DNA of 36,413 nucleotides from Spirochaetota bacterium (GTDB lineage Bacteria; Spirochaetota; UBA4802; UBA5550), in contig JAFGJK010000123.1 of NCBI GenBank assembly GCA_016929135.1, positions 1 to 36,413 of the forward strand, read 5' to 3'. Positions within the stretch are counted from its first letter, which is position 1. Every line of letters starts with the position of its first letter. The notes below the pieces were generated by a model, which saw only the letters and a program-made list of their open reading frames with translations, made no database searches and was not told where the DNA came from. Shown here one piece after another: positions 6,213 to 15,557 of this stretch. The position numbers and the translations under genes were made by a program.

Positions 6213-7343
6213 CTACCGGGCCCTCTGGTAGAGCTTTTCCAGGGGAACGCGCGCGATCCGAATATCGCTGCGTGAAAGCATCCCCATGATCCAGGGATAG
6301 TCCCTGTCAACCGGACTCGTATAGTAGCTCGCATAGAGGTATCCGTCCTTCAGCACGACGCCGGCGTACGAGGTATCCCCCGCGCTGGGCAGGTCGGAGA
6401 TGAGGACCAGTCTGTCCTCCAGGAGCTGGAAGAGCGAGGTGCGGTATCTGCCGAAGATGCTGCCGTGGTACGCCGGATAGCTGTTCTGGACATGCCGCCG
6501 GCCCAGGGCGAAGATCTTGTCCCGGTAGGGGAAGAGTGCGGGACCGTCGAGCCGCGTCACGCTGCTCGTGACCGATGACCATTTCGTATAGGGGGGGGAG
6601 GACACGCTGATGAGCGTATGCCCCTCCGGATGCCCGGTCAGATCCTGGCCGACCTCGATCCTGGCGGTGCTGATCATCCTCCCGTCAGGCAGAAAGGCTA
6701 CCGCGGTCTCGTCGTTATAATCCCCCGGTATCGTCTTGGATGCATGGATCAAAGAGACGGTGGTCCAGGTGATCCCGTCGGTGGATTTCAGCAGCTGGGA
6801 TTTTCCGTGCTCCCACCAGTATGCCGGGACGAACCAGCTCCCTGCGTCTCGGGAAACAGCCTTCCAGAAAAGCCACCCCTGGTGACCCAGGGACCGTATG
6901 GGGGTCCATGATTTGAAGTCGGCGCTCGTTGTATAATAGGTATCGTACGGCTCCGCCGTAAAGTCCCTGTTCCGCAACACCGTCATCACAATGGTGTCGC
7001 CCACGGGGATGAAATGCGGGTCCCGTATGTCCTCACCGGGATTCTGAATCACCGCGAGCCTCTCCCAGGTTTTCGCGTCCCTGGATCCCCTGACGATGAG
7101 GCGGCATTCTTCACTGGCGAAATGGAAGGGTGATGAGGCATGTACGAGATAGAAGCGGTCCTTCCAGAAAATCAAGTCGGTGTTGGAGTTGTGGCTTCCG
7201 TCGGCAACGGCGGCCCAGGTTTCAATTCCCAGGGAGCGGTCTATCTCTGCCTCGTTTGGCCTGAATCTCCAGTACGCCAGCAGCGCCAGGAGGAGTATAA
7301 GGACGAATCCGACGGCACCGGAAAGGATCTTCACGATTTTCAT
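6213..7343 (-). CDS. Membrane-anchored sialidase-like beta-propeller protein
   Basis: 376 residues. One N-terminal hydrophobic helix (about residues 8-24) behind MKIVK suggests an inner-membrane anchor or uncleaved signal facing the periplasm. The rest is rich in repeated propeller-like strands with sialidase/GH43-type features: NTDLIFWKDRFYLVHASS, several TSADFKSW/STDGITW strand-turns resembling Asp-box blades, and DGPALFPYRDKIFALGRR. It resembles exo-alpha-sialidase-like six-bladed propellers of unknown substrate; enzymatic activity is unproven. AGGAGA lies before the ATG. The AraC-type sensor gene sits directly upstream, and a strong promoter plus a dyad lie between them, so this is the probable regulated target. 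Confidence 0.75.
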   Translation of the reverse strand: MKIVKILSGAVGFVLILLLALLAYWRFRPNEAEIDRSLGIETWAAVADGSHNSNTDLIFWKDRFYLVHASSPFHFASEECRLIVRGSRDAKTWERLAVIQNPGEDIRDPHFIPVGDTIVMTVLRNRDFTAEPYDTYYTTSADFKSWTPIRSLGHQGWLFWKAVSRDAGSWFVPAYWWEHGKSQLLKSTDGITWTTVSLIHASKTIPGDYNDETAVAFLPDGRMISTARIEVGQDLTGHPEGHTLISVSSPPYTKWSSVTSSVTRLDGPALFPYRDKIFALGRRHVQNSYPAYHGSIFGRYRTSLFQLLEDRLVLISDLPSAGDTSYAGVVLKDGYLYASYYTSPVDRDYPWIMGMLSRSDIRIARVPLEKLYQRAR

Positions 7344-7370
7344 GTTGCGTCTCCTGCAGTTTTTCTTCGG

Positions 7371-7399
7371 ATTATCCGTGACAATTCCGCGCCTGTCCA
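7371..7399 (-). promoter_or_regulatory. Sigma70-type promoter of the sialidase-like gene
   Basis: On the minus strand, TGGACA (7399-7394) and GATAAT (7376-7371) are separated by exactly 17 bp. Each matches the consensus at 5 of 6 positions. Transcription would begin near 7364, about 20 bp before the start codon at 7343. Confidence 0.7.
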
Positions 7400-7410
7400 G
7401 CCAATATCAG

Positions 7411-7435
7411 CATGAACAGAAAATGTCCGTTCATG
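7411..7435. promoter_or_regulatory. Probable operator dyad of the AraC-type regulator
   Basis: CATGAAC (7411-7417) and GTTCATG (7429-7435) form a perfect 7-bp inverted repeat with an 11-bp spacer. Its centre lies about 59 bp upstream of the predicted start of transcription, just above the -35 box. That is the classic position for an activator. Assignment to the adjacent AraC protein is inference. Confidence 0.55.
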
Positions 7436-7466
7436 AGTCCGCGTATTCCCGGTGACTCTTCCGTGG

Positions 7467-9065
7467 CTACGGCAGACCGCTCACGCCGCGCCCCTTCTTC
7501 CTGTAATCCAGGGGGGGGCATTTCATGATGTTCCTGAAGACCCTGTTGAAGCTTCGCAGGGATTCGAATCCGCAATCGTGCGCGATATCGATTATCTTCG
7601 TGTCAGTATCCGCCAGGAGGCCGGCCGCCTTCCTGATCCTGAGCCTGTTGATGTACTCGCTCATCCGGATGCCCGTGTATCCCTTGAAGTGCCTGCTCAG
7701 ATGGTCCGGGCTGATATCCAGGGAGGCGGCGAGGTTTTCCCTGGATACGTCCTCACAGTAGTTCTCGTCCAGATACGCCTTGACCGCTTCGATCTTTTCG
7801 GCGGTGGCATCGGTTATTTTGCCGGCTCTGAGGGGAAGCCTCCTCTTACTGATCAGCTGGAGATGCACGGCGGCCCCGCTGATCAGGGGAAGCGTCAGGT
7901 GGCTCACCTGGCCCCATTCGAGAAGGCCCCGATCCGAGAGGATATCGTTGATCATCGCACCGGTACAGGCCGACATCGCTATGAGGAACGCCAGGGCTCC
8001 CGGAGAGCCTCTGCGGAGCTCTCTGACGAGTATCACGAATGAGACCGCCGCCGGGATGAACCATAGGGGGATCGACAGGAGGTTGAAGCAACGGTCCCAC
8101 ATGACGATATTCGATGAAATGCAGAGAAACAGTATGAAGGGGAGGGGGAGCGCGTTCACGGCATAGAGGGCGGCCTTTCTCATCCCGGCCCCTGCAGATG
8201 ATACGGCCCCGCCGTCCGGATAATGAAGCGCGAAATAATCCATGAGGAATATGCCTATGTAAAGCACCAGACCGTATTCCAGCCGTTTAAAGTGGTGATA
8301 ATCGGTGCCGAGCAGAAACTTCGTCTGGGATTGCACAAAGAAATAGAGCGAAGCGGACAGGTTCGCCAGCATCAGAAACAGGTTTTTCACCTCCCTGGCG
8401 GCCAGGGACCGGTAGGCAAAAAAGAGGGCGAGGATAAAAATGATCATCGCGAACAGCAGCTTCGCCAGCTCACCGGAAAGGTAGGTGTTGCGGACATCGG
8501 TGTCCGGTCCGATCACCACCGTGCCCGCGGGATCGACGAACCCCCCCTCGCCCGGGAAAAATGACTGGATGCGTATCGACAGCGTATTAATCGCACCCCT
8601 CCTGATGTATGCATCGGGGATGTAATAGAGCCGTATGGCGTCATAGCCGTGGTCCCATATCTCGCCCTCGGTGATCTCCCCCGTCTTCCCGATGAGCTTC
8701 CCGTTGAAGAAGGTTTCATCCGCATCGTTCACGGGCCCGATGCGCACCAGCAGGCTCCCATTATAGGAGAAATCGGCAGGGACGCGGATGCGCAGCCGAT
8801 ACCATGCGATCCTGCACCGGGAATTCGGGACCTGCCCCGGGTCTTTCCAGTTGTGGGGAAACGTCGCCACGGTGCTCCACCCGCCGCCGTCCCCCTTTCT
8901 GTTTTCCGGGGCGGGGTGGGGTGAAAAACGCCACTGGTCCCGCACATCCCTGCCGATGTCGATGTTGTGCTCCAGGCGCCGGGGGAGCCTCATATCGGCA
9001 TACAGATGCGACGGCAGCCACAGTGCCGCGGCGAGCGCAATGAGGCGGAGGGTCTTCATGTGCAT
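7467..9065 (-). CDS. AraC-family regulator with extracytoplasmic sensor and 7-TM region
   Basis: About 532 residues. A signal sequence (MKTLRLIALAAALWLPSHLYA) is followed by a galactose-binding-like jelly-roll domain (about residues 30-190, with WYRLRIRVP and LLVRIGPVNDADETFFNGKLIG). Six or seven hydrophobic helices follow (about 200-410). A C-terminal pair of helix-turn-helix motifs has the AraC signature IDIAHDCGFESLRSFNRVFR. This is a 7TMR-DISM-like one-component sensor, common in spirochaetes and Bacteroidetes, that reads a periplasmic ligand and binds DNA directly. The start was placed at 9065/9059 (MHMKTLR) because it begins the signal peptide; the frame stays open to 9122. No strong ribosome site is visible. 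Confidence 0.85.
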   Translation of the reverse strand: MHMKTLRLIALAAALWLPSHLYADMRLPRRLEHNIDIGRDVRDQWRFSPHPAPENRKGDGGGWSTVATFPHNWKDPGQVPNSRCRIAWYRLRIRVPADFSYNGSLLVRIGPVNDADETFFNGKLIGKTGEITEGEIWDHGYDAIRLYYIPDAYIRRGAINTLSIRIQSFFPGEGGFVDPAGTVVIGPDTDVRNTYLSGELAKLLFAMIIFILALFFAYRSLAAREVKNLFLMLANLSASLYFFVQSQTKFLLGTDYHHFKRLEYGLVLYIGIFLMDYFALHYPDGGAVSSAGAGMRKAALYAVNALPLPFILFLCISSNIVMWDRCFNLLSIPLWFIPAAVSFVILVRELRRGSPGALAFLIAMSACTGAMINDILSDRGLLEWGQVSHLTLPLISGAAVHLQLISKRRLPLRAGKITDATAEKIEAVKAYLDENYCEDVSRENLAASLDISPDHLSRHFKGYTGIRMSEYINRLRIRKAAGLLADTDTKIIDIAHDCGFESLRSFNRVFRNIMKCPPLDYRKKGRGVSGLP

Positions 9066-9133
9066 TCTGTGGTCACATCGGTGCGCCGCTGCCACCCCAC
9101 GGGTGTGTTCCGCGCACAACAACCTGGGTGAGA

Positions 9134-9148
9134 CCGCACAGTGTGCGG
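9134..9148. promoter_or_regulatory. Perfect 15-bp palindrome upstream of the AraC-type gene
   Basis: CCGCACA-G-TGTGCGG at 9134-9148 is a perfect dyad with 7-bp arms. It lies between the stop of the Cys-rich gene (9184) and the AraC-type start (9065). It could be an operator or a weak transcript end; no T-run follows. Confidence 0.35.
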
Positions 9149-9183
9149 CCGCTTTCCTGCCACGCGGCGATGGCCGCGCCGGC

Positions 9184-9438
9184 TCAGTTGTCCCCCTTGG
9201 CCTTCTTGATCAGGTCGAGGATCGATGCTATCTTCTCCGGGGGGGGGGCGAATATCCGCTCCTGTTCGGCCTCCGTGTAGTTGTCGTCGATGAACCGCCC
9301 GACGTCGATCCGCTCGAACCAGCAGTCCCGGATCCTCCGGCAGGGGAGCCCCTCGTTCACGCAGCGGCAGTAGCTGAAGGGGACATGGTGCCCCAGGACG
9401 CGGCAGTACCCCGATTCGCTGTCATACTGTTCCTTCAT
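9184..9438 (-). CDS. Conserved-looking Cys-rich hypothetical protein
   Basis: 84 residues: MKEQYDSESGYCRVLGHHVPFSYCR then a LPCRRIRDCWFE segment and a C-terminal helix PPEKIASILDLIKKAK. Five cysteines, two clustered histidines and a compact length suggest a small metal-binding or redox protein. I cannot assign a family. Codon use looks like the neighbours, and the frame carries few Arg/Gly runs, unlike shadow frames here. It is in the same orientation as, and 56 bp downstream of, the antiporter gene and may share its transcript. Confidence 0.65.
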   Translation of the reverse strand: MKEQYDSESGYCRVLGHHVPFSYCRCVNEGLPCRRIRDCWFERIDVGRFIDDNYTEAEQERIFAPPPEKIASILDLIKKAKGDN

Positions 9439-9494
9439 GGGTATGCACTACCGGTTGTCGCCGCTGCTGTCAAGCAGAAAGGGCAATTCACCCC

Positions 9495-11483
9495 TCACGG
9501 CCCTCTCCTCAGCACCGTCACCGTGTCCGCGATGGCAGCCTCCCGGCCCAGGAGGAGCACGATATCGCCGCCTTGAAGTGTCTCGTCGCCGTCGGGGTTG
9601 TAGACCGCCTCGTCGCCCCGGTATATGGCCACCGCCGCGGCCCCGAAGCGTCGCCTCATGTCCAGCTGAGCCAGGGACTTCCCGTCCGCCTCGGAGCCCT
9701 CCTCGACCCTGAAGGTGATGAAATCAAGCTCCCTGAACCTGCCGATCACGTCCGAGAGTGAGGGGGGGCTGCCCCCGGCGCGCTTCCGCAGCATTCGGTA
9801 TCCGTCGGACCGGACGAGGTCTATGAAATGATCGATGTCGTTCTGGGGGACCAGGTATTTCCGCAGCACCCGCATGAAGATCTCGATGGAGGTCTCGAAC
9901 TCCTCGGGGATGACATCGTCCGCCCCCAGCCGGTAGAGGCGCTCCACCTCCTGAATGAACCTGGTTCTGGCGATCACGTAGACGGAGGGGTTCAGCCTCT
10001 TCGATAACACCGTGGCCCGCTGCACCGCCGCCGGGTCGGGGATGGTGAGGACGATGATCTTCGCCCCGGCGATGCCGGCCAGCTCCAGTATCTCCCGACT
10101 CGAGGCGTCGCCGTAGATGATGGGTTCGCCCGCCCCCCTCTGGCTGCGCACCGTGTCCGGATTCATCTCGATGATCACGTAGCGTATCCCCGCCGACAGG
10201 GCGGTGCGCGCCACGTTCCTTCCGTTGACACCGAAGCCGACGATGATGAGGTGGTCCTGCGGCGCCTCCTCCGGTGCAGCGGCCACCGGGGACCCGAGGA
10301 TGCCGTGCTTCAGGAATCCCGGCAGTGGCAGGCGGCGGATGATCTCGGCGGCCCCGTCGGAAACGCGGATGAGAAACGGGGCCGCCACCATGGTCAGGAT
10401 GATCGACGCCAGCAGCATCTGGTAGACGTCTGGTTCGACGAGCCCCGCCCCCCTGCCTGTCCTGAGAAGGATGAAGGAGAATTCACCTATCTGGCAGAGG
10501 GCCAGCCCCGCGGCGGCGCAGAGGGGCGCCGGCATTCCCAGGACGAAACCGGCCAAAAAGCCGGTCATCGTCTTGAGCGCCACAACGGCGAGAACGATGG
10601 CCAGTATCGCCGGCAGGTGCCCCCCCAGGACGCGCACGTCCAGGAGCATGCCGATGGAGACGAAGAAGATGCCGGTGAAGACGTCCTTGAAGGGGATGAT
10701 GTTGCCGGTCGCCTCGTGGCTGTATTCGGTCTCCGATATGGTGAGTCCTGCCAGGAAGGCCCCCAGGGAGAGGGAGAGGCCCAGTGCGTGGGTGCCCCAG
10801 GCCACGCCGAAGCAGATGGCCATCACCGACAGGAGGAAGAGCTCGCGGCTCCTGGTGCGGGTGATGCGGAGCAGGAGGAAGGGGACGATCCATTTCGACC
10901 CGGCATACACCGCGGCGATGATGAGGACGCTCTTCAGGAGGAGCACCGGTACGGCGCCCGGGCGCATCGCCCCTCCGCCGGCGAGCATCGGCGTCACCAG
11001 CATGAAGGGGACGACGATGATGTCCTGGAATATGAGGATTCCCAGGGAGGTCCTTCCCACCGGCCCGTCCATGGCTCCCCCCTCCTGGAAGAGCTTCAGG
11101 ACGATGGCAGTGCTGCTCAGGGAGACGATGAAGCCATAGAAGATGACGGTTCCCGCTGGGACTCCGGCGAGGATGCCCGCGACGAGGACGGCGGCGATCG
11201 TGGCGAAGACCTGTACCGCCCCACCCAGGAGGACCGATTTCCTGATGGCCAGCAGCTTCTGCAGGGAGAACTCCATGCCGATGGTGAAGAGGAGGAGGAT
11301 AACCCCGATCTCCGCGAGCGTTTCGACCTCCGCGGCGCTCCCCACGAGGCCCAGGGAATGGGGGCCGACGGCGATGCCGGTGGCGAGGAGACCCACGATG
11401 GCCGGTATCTTCAGCCTGCTGCAGAGGTAGAGCACCGGGATGGAGATTATGAAGAGAATGATGATGTCCCTGAATAGATCCAT
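9495..11483 (-). CDS. Monovalent cation:proton antiporter, CPA2/KefB family, with RCK domain
   Basis: About 662 residues from the ATG at 11483, which follows AAGGGGGAA; upstream extension to 11624 has no family resemblance. Residues 1 to about 380 form the multi-helix exchanger domain (PAIVGLLATGIAVGP, LLLFTIGMEFSLQKL, SLSSTAIVLKLFQEGG, GILIFQDIIVVP). A TrkA-N/RCK domain follows with Rossmann motif VGFGVNGRN and the acidic strand end VIIEMN. A TrkA-C domain ends the protein (DGKSLAQLDMRRRFGA...GGDIVLLLGRE). It should exchange K+ or Na+ for H+ across the inner membrane under nucleotide control. Divergent from the trehalose genes, so an osmotic or pH stress link is plausible. Confidence 0.93.
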   Translation of the reverse strand: MDLFRDIIILFIISIPVLYLCSRLKIPAIVGLLATGIAVGPHSLGLVGSAAEVETLAEIGVILLLFTIGMEFSLQKLLAIRKSVLLGGAVQVFATIAAVLVAGILAGVPAGTVIFYGFIVSLSSTAIVLKLFQEGGAMDGPVGRTSLGILIFQDIIVVPFMLVTPMLAGGGAMRPGAVPVLLLKSVLIIAAVYAGSKWIVPFLLLRITRTRSRELFLLSVMAICFGVAWGTHALGLSLSLGAFLAGLTISETEYSHEATGNIIPFKDVFTGIFFVSIGMLLDVRVLGGHLPAILAIVLAVVALKTMTGFLAGFVLGMPAPLCAAAGLALCQIGEFSFILLRTGRGAGLVEPDVYQMLLASIILTMVAAPFLIRVSDGAAEIIRRLPLPGFLKHGILGSPVAAAPEEAPQDHLIIVGFGVNGRNVARTALSAGIRYVIIEMNPDTVRSQRGAGEPIIYGDASSREILELAGIAGAKIIVLTIPDPAAVQRATVLSKRLNPSVYVIARTRFIQEVERLYRLGADDVIPEEFETSIEIFMRVLRKYLVPQNDIDHFIDLVRSDGYRMLRKRAGGSPPSLSDVIGRFRELDFITFRVEEGSEADGKSLAQLDMRRRFGAAAVAIYRGDEAVYNPDGDETLQGGDIVLLLGREAAIADTVTVLRRGP

Positions 11484-11618
11484 GGGTTCCCCCTTTTCCA
11501 CGCGGTGATACCATAGCGCGGTCTTCGGGGACAGACAAGGAAATAATTGTACACCGGCCTGAATTTTCTCTTCCCCGGCGGGCCCACCCGGGGGGATTTT
11601 CACAGCCTCCCGGGCAGT

Positions 11619-11648
11619 TTGCACTTGAAATTAATCCCCGTATATGCT
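11619..11648 (+). promoter_or_regulatory. Possible promoter of the trehalose operon
   Basis: TTGCAC at 11619-11624 is followed by TATATG (11641-11646, 16-bp spacer) or TATGCT (11643-11648, 18-bp spacer). It lies about 75 bp upstream of the chosen otsAB start, in the divergent gap with the antiporter gene. Confidence 0.5.
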
Positions 11649-11720
11649 CTACTGATCTCCCGCAGTATGCAGGGGTACCGTTCCGGTACGGTGAAACCAG
11701 CAGGCGCCGATGGTACTGTT

Positions 11721-13910
11721 ATGCCGAAATTGATACTGATAGCGAACCGGCTTCCGGTCACCGTGGAGAGAAAAAAGAGCGGCGAAACGGTTTTCGCCCA
11801 GAGCGTGGGCGGCCTGGCCACCGGCATGTCATCGGTGTCGAAACAGTACCCCTGCCTCTGGGTCGGCTTCAGCGGAATACCCTCCGGGATGCTCGACGTT
11901 CGGGAGACGGAGGAGATCAACGGGGCCCTGGTCTCGAGATACGGCTCCTATGCCGTCCCCCTGACGGAGCGGGACATCGTGATGTATTATAACGGCTTTT
12001 CGAACAAGACCCTGTGGCCCCTGTTCCATTATTTTCCCTTATTCACAACGTTCAACGAGGAGACGTGGCGCTCCTATGTCGAGGTGAACCAAAGGTTCTA
12101 CGATACCTTCGCCGGCGTGTACGAGCCGGGCGATATCATTTGGGTGCACGACTATCACCTGATGCTGCTGCCGGCAATCATCAGGCAGCATGTCCCGGAG
12201 GCGAGGATCGGCTTCTTCCTTCATATCCCCTTCCCCTCCTACGAGGTGTTCCGCCTGCTGCCGTGGCGGAAGGAGATCCTCTCCGGCCTGCTGGGAAGCG
12301 ATCTCATCGGGTGCCACACCTACGGGTACGTCCGGCACATCCTGAACAGCGTGCAGCGGATCATGGGGATCGATCACTCCATGGGGCGGATGAACACGGA
12401 AGGCCGCACGGTCCAGTGCGACACCTTCCCCATGGGTATCGATTATCAGCGCTATTCCCAGTATCTTGACAACAGGAGGATAGCCAGGGAGATCGACGGT
12501 TACAGGGGGAATCTCAGGGGGAAGAAGATGATCCTCTCCATGGACCGGCTCGATTTCACCAAGGGGATCATCGACCGCCTGAATGCCTTCGAGCGCTTCC
12601 TGGAGAAATACCCTGAATACCTCGAGCGCGTGCAGATGGTGGTGGTCACGGTTCCCTCCCGGACCGAGGTGGACACCTATATCAGGCTGAGAAAGGGGAT
12701 CAACGAGCAGATCAGCAGGATCAACGGCAAGTACAACACCCTCAGCTGGTCGCCGATCCAGTACCTCTACCGGTCACTCCCCTTCGAGATGATCATGACC
12801 CTGTACCACTGCGCCGATATCTGCCTCGTCACCCCCCTGCGGGACGGCATGAACCTGGTGGCCAAGGAATACGTCGCCTCGCGCGTGGAAGGCGACGGAG
12901 TGCTTATTCTGAGCGAGATGGCCGGTGTCTCCGAGGAGCTGGGGGAGGCGCTGATCGTGAACCCGAACAACAGGGAGGAAGTCGCCGATTCCGTTGCCGC
13001 CGCCCTCTCCATGCCGGAGGAGGAGCAGCGGCGCCGCATGTCCATAATGCAGCGGAGGCTGCAGAGGAACGACGTGTTCCACTGGGCGGCGTCCTTCATC
13101 GAAAGGCTTTCGGGCATCAGGCACAAGGAGGACGAGTACGCCGACAAGGTCCTTTCGGCCGGGGCCGTGCAGGGGATGCTGGATTCCTACCGGAGAAGCG
13201 TATCCCGGCTGATGATCATCGATTACGACGGGACGCTGGTATCCTTCGCCGAGAGGCCGGACCTGGCGGTCCCCGACGCCGAGCTGATGCGGCTGCTCTC
13301 CCATCTGGCGGGGAACGAGCGGAATTCCGTCGTCATCATCAGCGGCCGCAACTTCGAATTCATGGAACGCTTCTTCTCCGATCTGCCGCTGACCCTCATC
13401 GCGGAGCACGGTGCCTGGATCAGGCTCAAGGGGGGCATGTGGGAGGCGGCCACCTCGCTGGATACGCAGTGGAAGAAGGGGATACGATCGATTCTCCAGT
13501 TCTACTGCGACCGGACCCCCGGCTCTTTCATCGAGGAGAAGGAGTTTTCCCTTGCGTGGCATTACCGCCGTTCCGATATCGAGCTGGCGTCCCTGCGGTC
13601 CCTGGAGCTGAAGGGGAACCTGCTGCACATGATCGCCAACCACAACCTGGGGATCATGGAGGGGAACAGGGTGCTGGAGATCAAGAGCCTCGAGGTGAAC
13701 AAGGGGAAGGTCGCCAGCCTCCTCATCTCGGCGGGGATTTACGATTTTATATTCGCCGTGGGAGACGACATCACCGACGAGGACGTTTTTGCGGCAATAC
13801 CCGAGATCGGGTACACCGTGAAGGTGGGATACAGCCCCTCGAAGGCCCGCTATCTGGTGGACGGAATAAGAACGGTACGGAGTCTCCTCAAACAATTCGG
13901 AGCGGTGTAG
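11721..13910 (+). CDS. Bifunctional trehalose-6-phosphate synthase/phosphatase (OtsA-OtsB fusion)
   Basis: About 729 residues. The N-terminal GT20 domain (residues 1 to about 480) has [55 protein letters not shown] and [14 protein letters not shown], joining UDP-glucose and glucose-6-phosphate. The C-terminal HAD phosphatase (about 495-729) has the nucleophile motif [25 protein letters not shown] and [10 protein letters not shown], and releases trehalose. The start at 11721 begins with the conserved [15 protein letters not shown] strand; an open frame continues to 11547 without family resemblance. There is no strong ribosome site. The trehalose synthase gene follows 3 bp later, so the pair is an operon. 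Confidence 0.94.
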   Translation: MPKLILIANRLPVTVERKKSGETVFAQSVGGLATGMSSVSKQYPCLWVGFSGIPSGMLDVRETEEINGALVSRYGSYAVPLTERDIVMYYNGFSNKTLWPLFHYFPLFTTFNEETWRSYVEVNQRFYDTFAGVYEPGDIIWVHDYHLMLLPAIIRQHVPEARIGFFLHIPFPSYEVFRLLPWRKEILSGLLGSDLIGCHTYGYVRHILNSVQRIMGIDHSMGRMNTEGRTVQCDTFPMGIDYQRYSQYLDNRRIAREIDGYRGNLRGKKMILSMDRLDFTKGIIDRLNAFERFLEKYPEYLERVQMVVVTVPSRTEVDTYIRLRKGINEQISRINGKYNTLSWSPIQYLYRSLPFEMIMTLYHCADICLVTPLRDGMNLVAKEYVASRVEGDGVLILSEMAGVSEELGEALIVNPNNREEVADSVAAALSMPEEEQRRRMSIMQRRLQRNDVFHWAASFIERLSGIRHKEDEYADKVLSAGAVQGMLDSYRRSVSRLMIIDYDGTLVSFAERPDLAVPDAELMRLLSHLAGNERNSVVIISGRNFEFMERFFSDLPLTLIAEHGAWIRLKGGMWEAATSLDTQWKKGIRSILQFYCDRTPGSFIEEKEFSLAWHYRRSDIELASLRSLELKGNLLHMIANHNLGIMEGNRVLEIKSLEVNKGKVASLLISAGIYDFIFAVGDDITDEDVFAAIPEIGYTVKVGYSPSKARYLVDGIRTVRSLLKQFGAV

Positions 13911-13913
13911 ATT

Positions 13914-15557
13914 ATGACGAAAGCGGCGTGCACATCAGACGCCTGGTACAAGACGGCGGTCATATACGAGCTCTATGTCCGCGGTTTTCAGGATTCCAAC
14001 AGGGACGGGAGGGGCGATTTCCGCGGTCTCATTTCACGCCTCGATTACCTGGTGAGCCTGGGCATCAACTGCATCTGGCTCATGCCGATCTACCCGACGC
14101 CGGGCAAGGACGACGGCTACGACATAATGGATTACTACGGCGTGAACTCCGAATACGGGACGCTGGAGGATTTCCGCAGCCTGATCCATGAGGCGCACAG
14201 TCGCGGGCTCAGAATCATCGGCGAGCTTGTGCTCAACCACACCTCGGATCAGCACCGGTGGTTTCAGGAGGCCAAGAAGGGCCCCGATTCACCCTATTTC
14301 GATTACTACGTCTGGTCCGATAACCCGGAAAAATACTCGGCGGCCACGATCATCTTTTCTGACCTGGAGACCTCCAACTGGTCCTACTGCAAGGAAAACG
14401 GGTATTACTACTGGCACCGTTTCTTCCACCACCAGCCGGACCTGAACTACGACAACCCGCAGGTGCGCCAGGAGATGATACGGGTGGTGCGCTTCTGGAT
14501 GGACCTGGGGCTGGACGGCTTCCGCGTCGACGCGGTCCCCTACCTCTACGAGCGCGAGGGGACCAACTGCGAGAATCTCCCCGAGACCCACGCCTTCATC
14601 AAGGAGATCCGTGCCGTCCTCGACAGCGACTACCCCGGCGCGATCCTCCTGGCGGAGGCGAACCAGTGGCCCGAGGACCTGGTCAAATATTTCGGCGACG
14701 GCGACGAGTTCCACATGGCCTTCAATTTTCCGCTCATGCCCCGGCTCTTCATGTCGCTGCAGCTGGAGCATCACGGCCCCATCATCGACATCATGAAGCG
14801 GCTCCCCACCATCCCCGAATCGTGCCAGTGGGCCATGTTCCTCAGGAATCACGACGAGATGACCCTGGAGATGGTCACCGACGAGGAGCGGGACTACATG
14901 TTCAACGCCTACGCGGAAGACAGGCAGATGAGGCTCAACAGGGGTATACGGAGGCGACTGGCGCCGCTGCTGGGCAACGACAGGAGGAAGATCGAGCTGC
15001 TCCACGCGATCCTCCTGACCCTGCCGGGGACGCCGGTCCTCTACTACGGCGACGAGATCGGCATGGGGGACAACATCTACCTGGGCGACAGGAACGGCGT
15101 CCGCACCCCCATGCACTGGAACGACAACAAGAACGCCGGTTTTTCCGAGGCGCAGCCATCCCGCCTCTACGCGCCGGTGATAACGGACCCGGTGTACAAT
15201 TTCCACTCGGTGAACGTCGAGGAGGACCGGAACAACAGGAACTCCCTGTTCAGCTGGCTCAGGAACCTCATCTGCATCCGGAGGAACTTTCCGATATTCG
15301 GCGCCGGTACCATCGAGTTCCTCTATCCAGACAACAAGCGTGTGCTGGTCTACCTGATCAGGCACGAGGAGATGAGGATGCTCTGCGTCTTCAACCTCTC
15401 TCCGTCGGCGCAGCCGGTGGAGATCGACCTGTCGTTCCTGGGCAACTGCATTCCCATCGAGATCGTGGGGGGGACCATATTCCCCGCCATCGGCGAGCTC
15501 CCCTACCTGCTGACCCCCAACGGCTACGGCTACTACATCTTTCACCTGTTCGAATGA
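13914..15557 (+). CDS. treS: Trehalose synthase (maltose alpha-D-glucosyltransferase), GH13
   Basis: 547 residues, matching stand-alone TreS length. The GH13 barrel motifs are intact: [53 protein letters not shown] with nucleophile Asp206, AEANQWPED with acid/base Glu248, and FLRNHDEMT with Asp314. [26 protein letters not shown]-like region (here [11 protein letters not shown]) is characteristic of TreS rather than amylases. No maltokinase domain is fused. It interconverts maltose and trehalose in the cytoplasm, giving a second trehalose route next to OtsAB, or a path towards maltose-1-phosphate and glycogen if a kinase exists elsewhere. The 3' end overlaps the convergent EFR1 gene by 16 bp. 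Confidence 0.92.
   Translation: [547 protein letters not shown]

Noticed and set aside
10251..11477. A 408-residue open frame on the plus strand
   Set aside because: Highly acidic, Asp/Glu/Gly-rich frame antisense to the well-supported antiporter.
14289..15545. A 418-residue open frame on the minus strand
   Set aside because: Antisense to treS; Val/Asp/His-rich with no recognisable domain.
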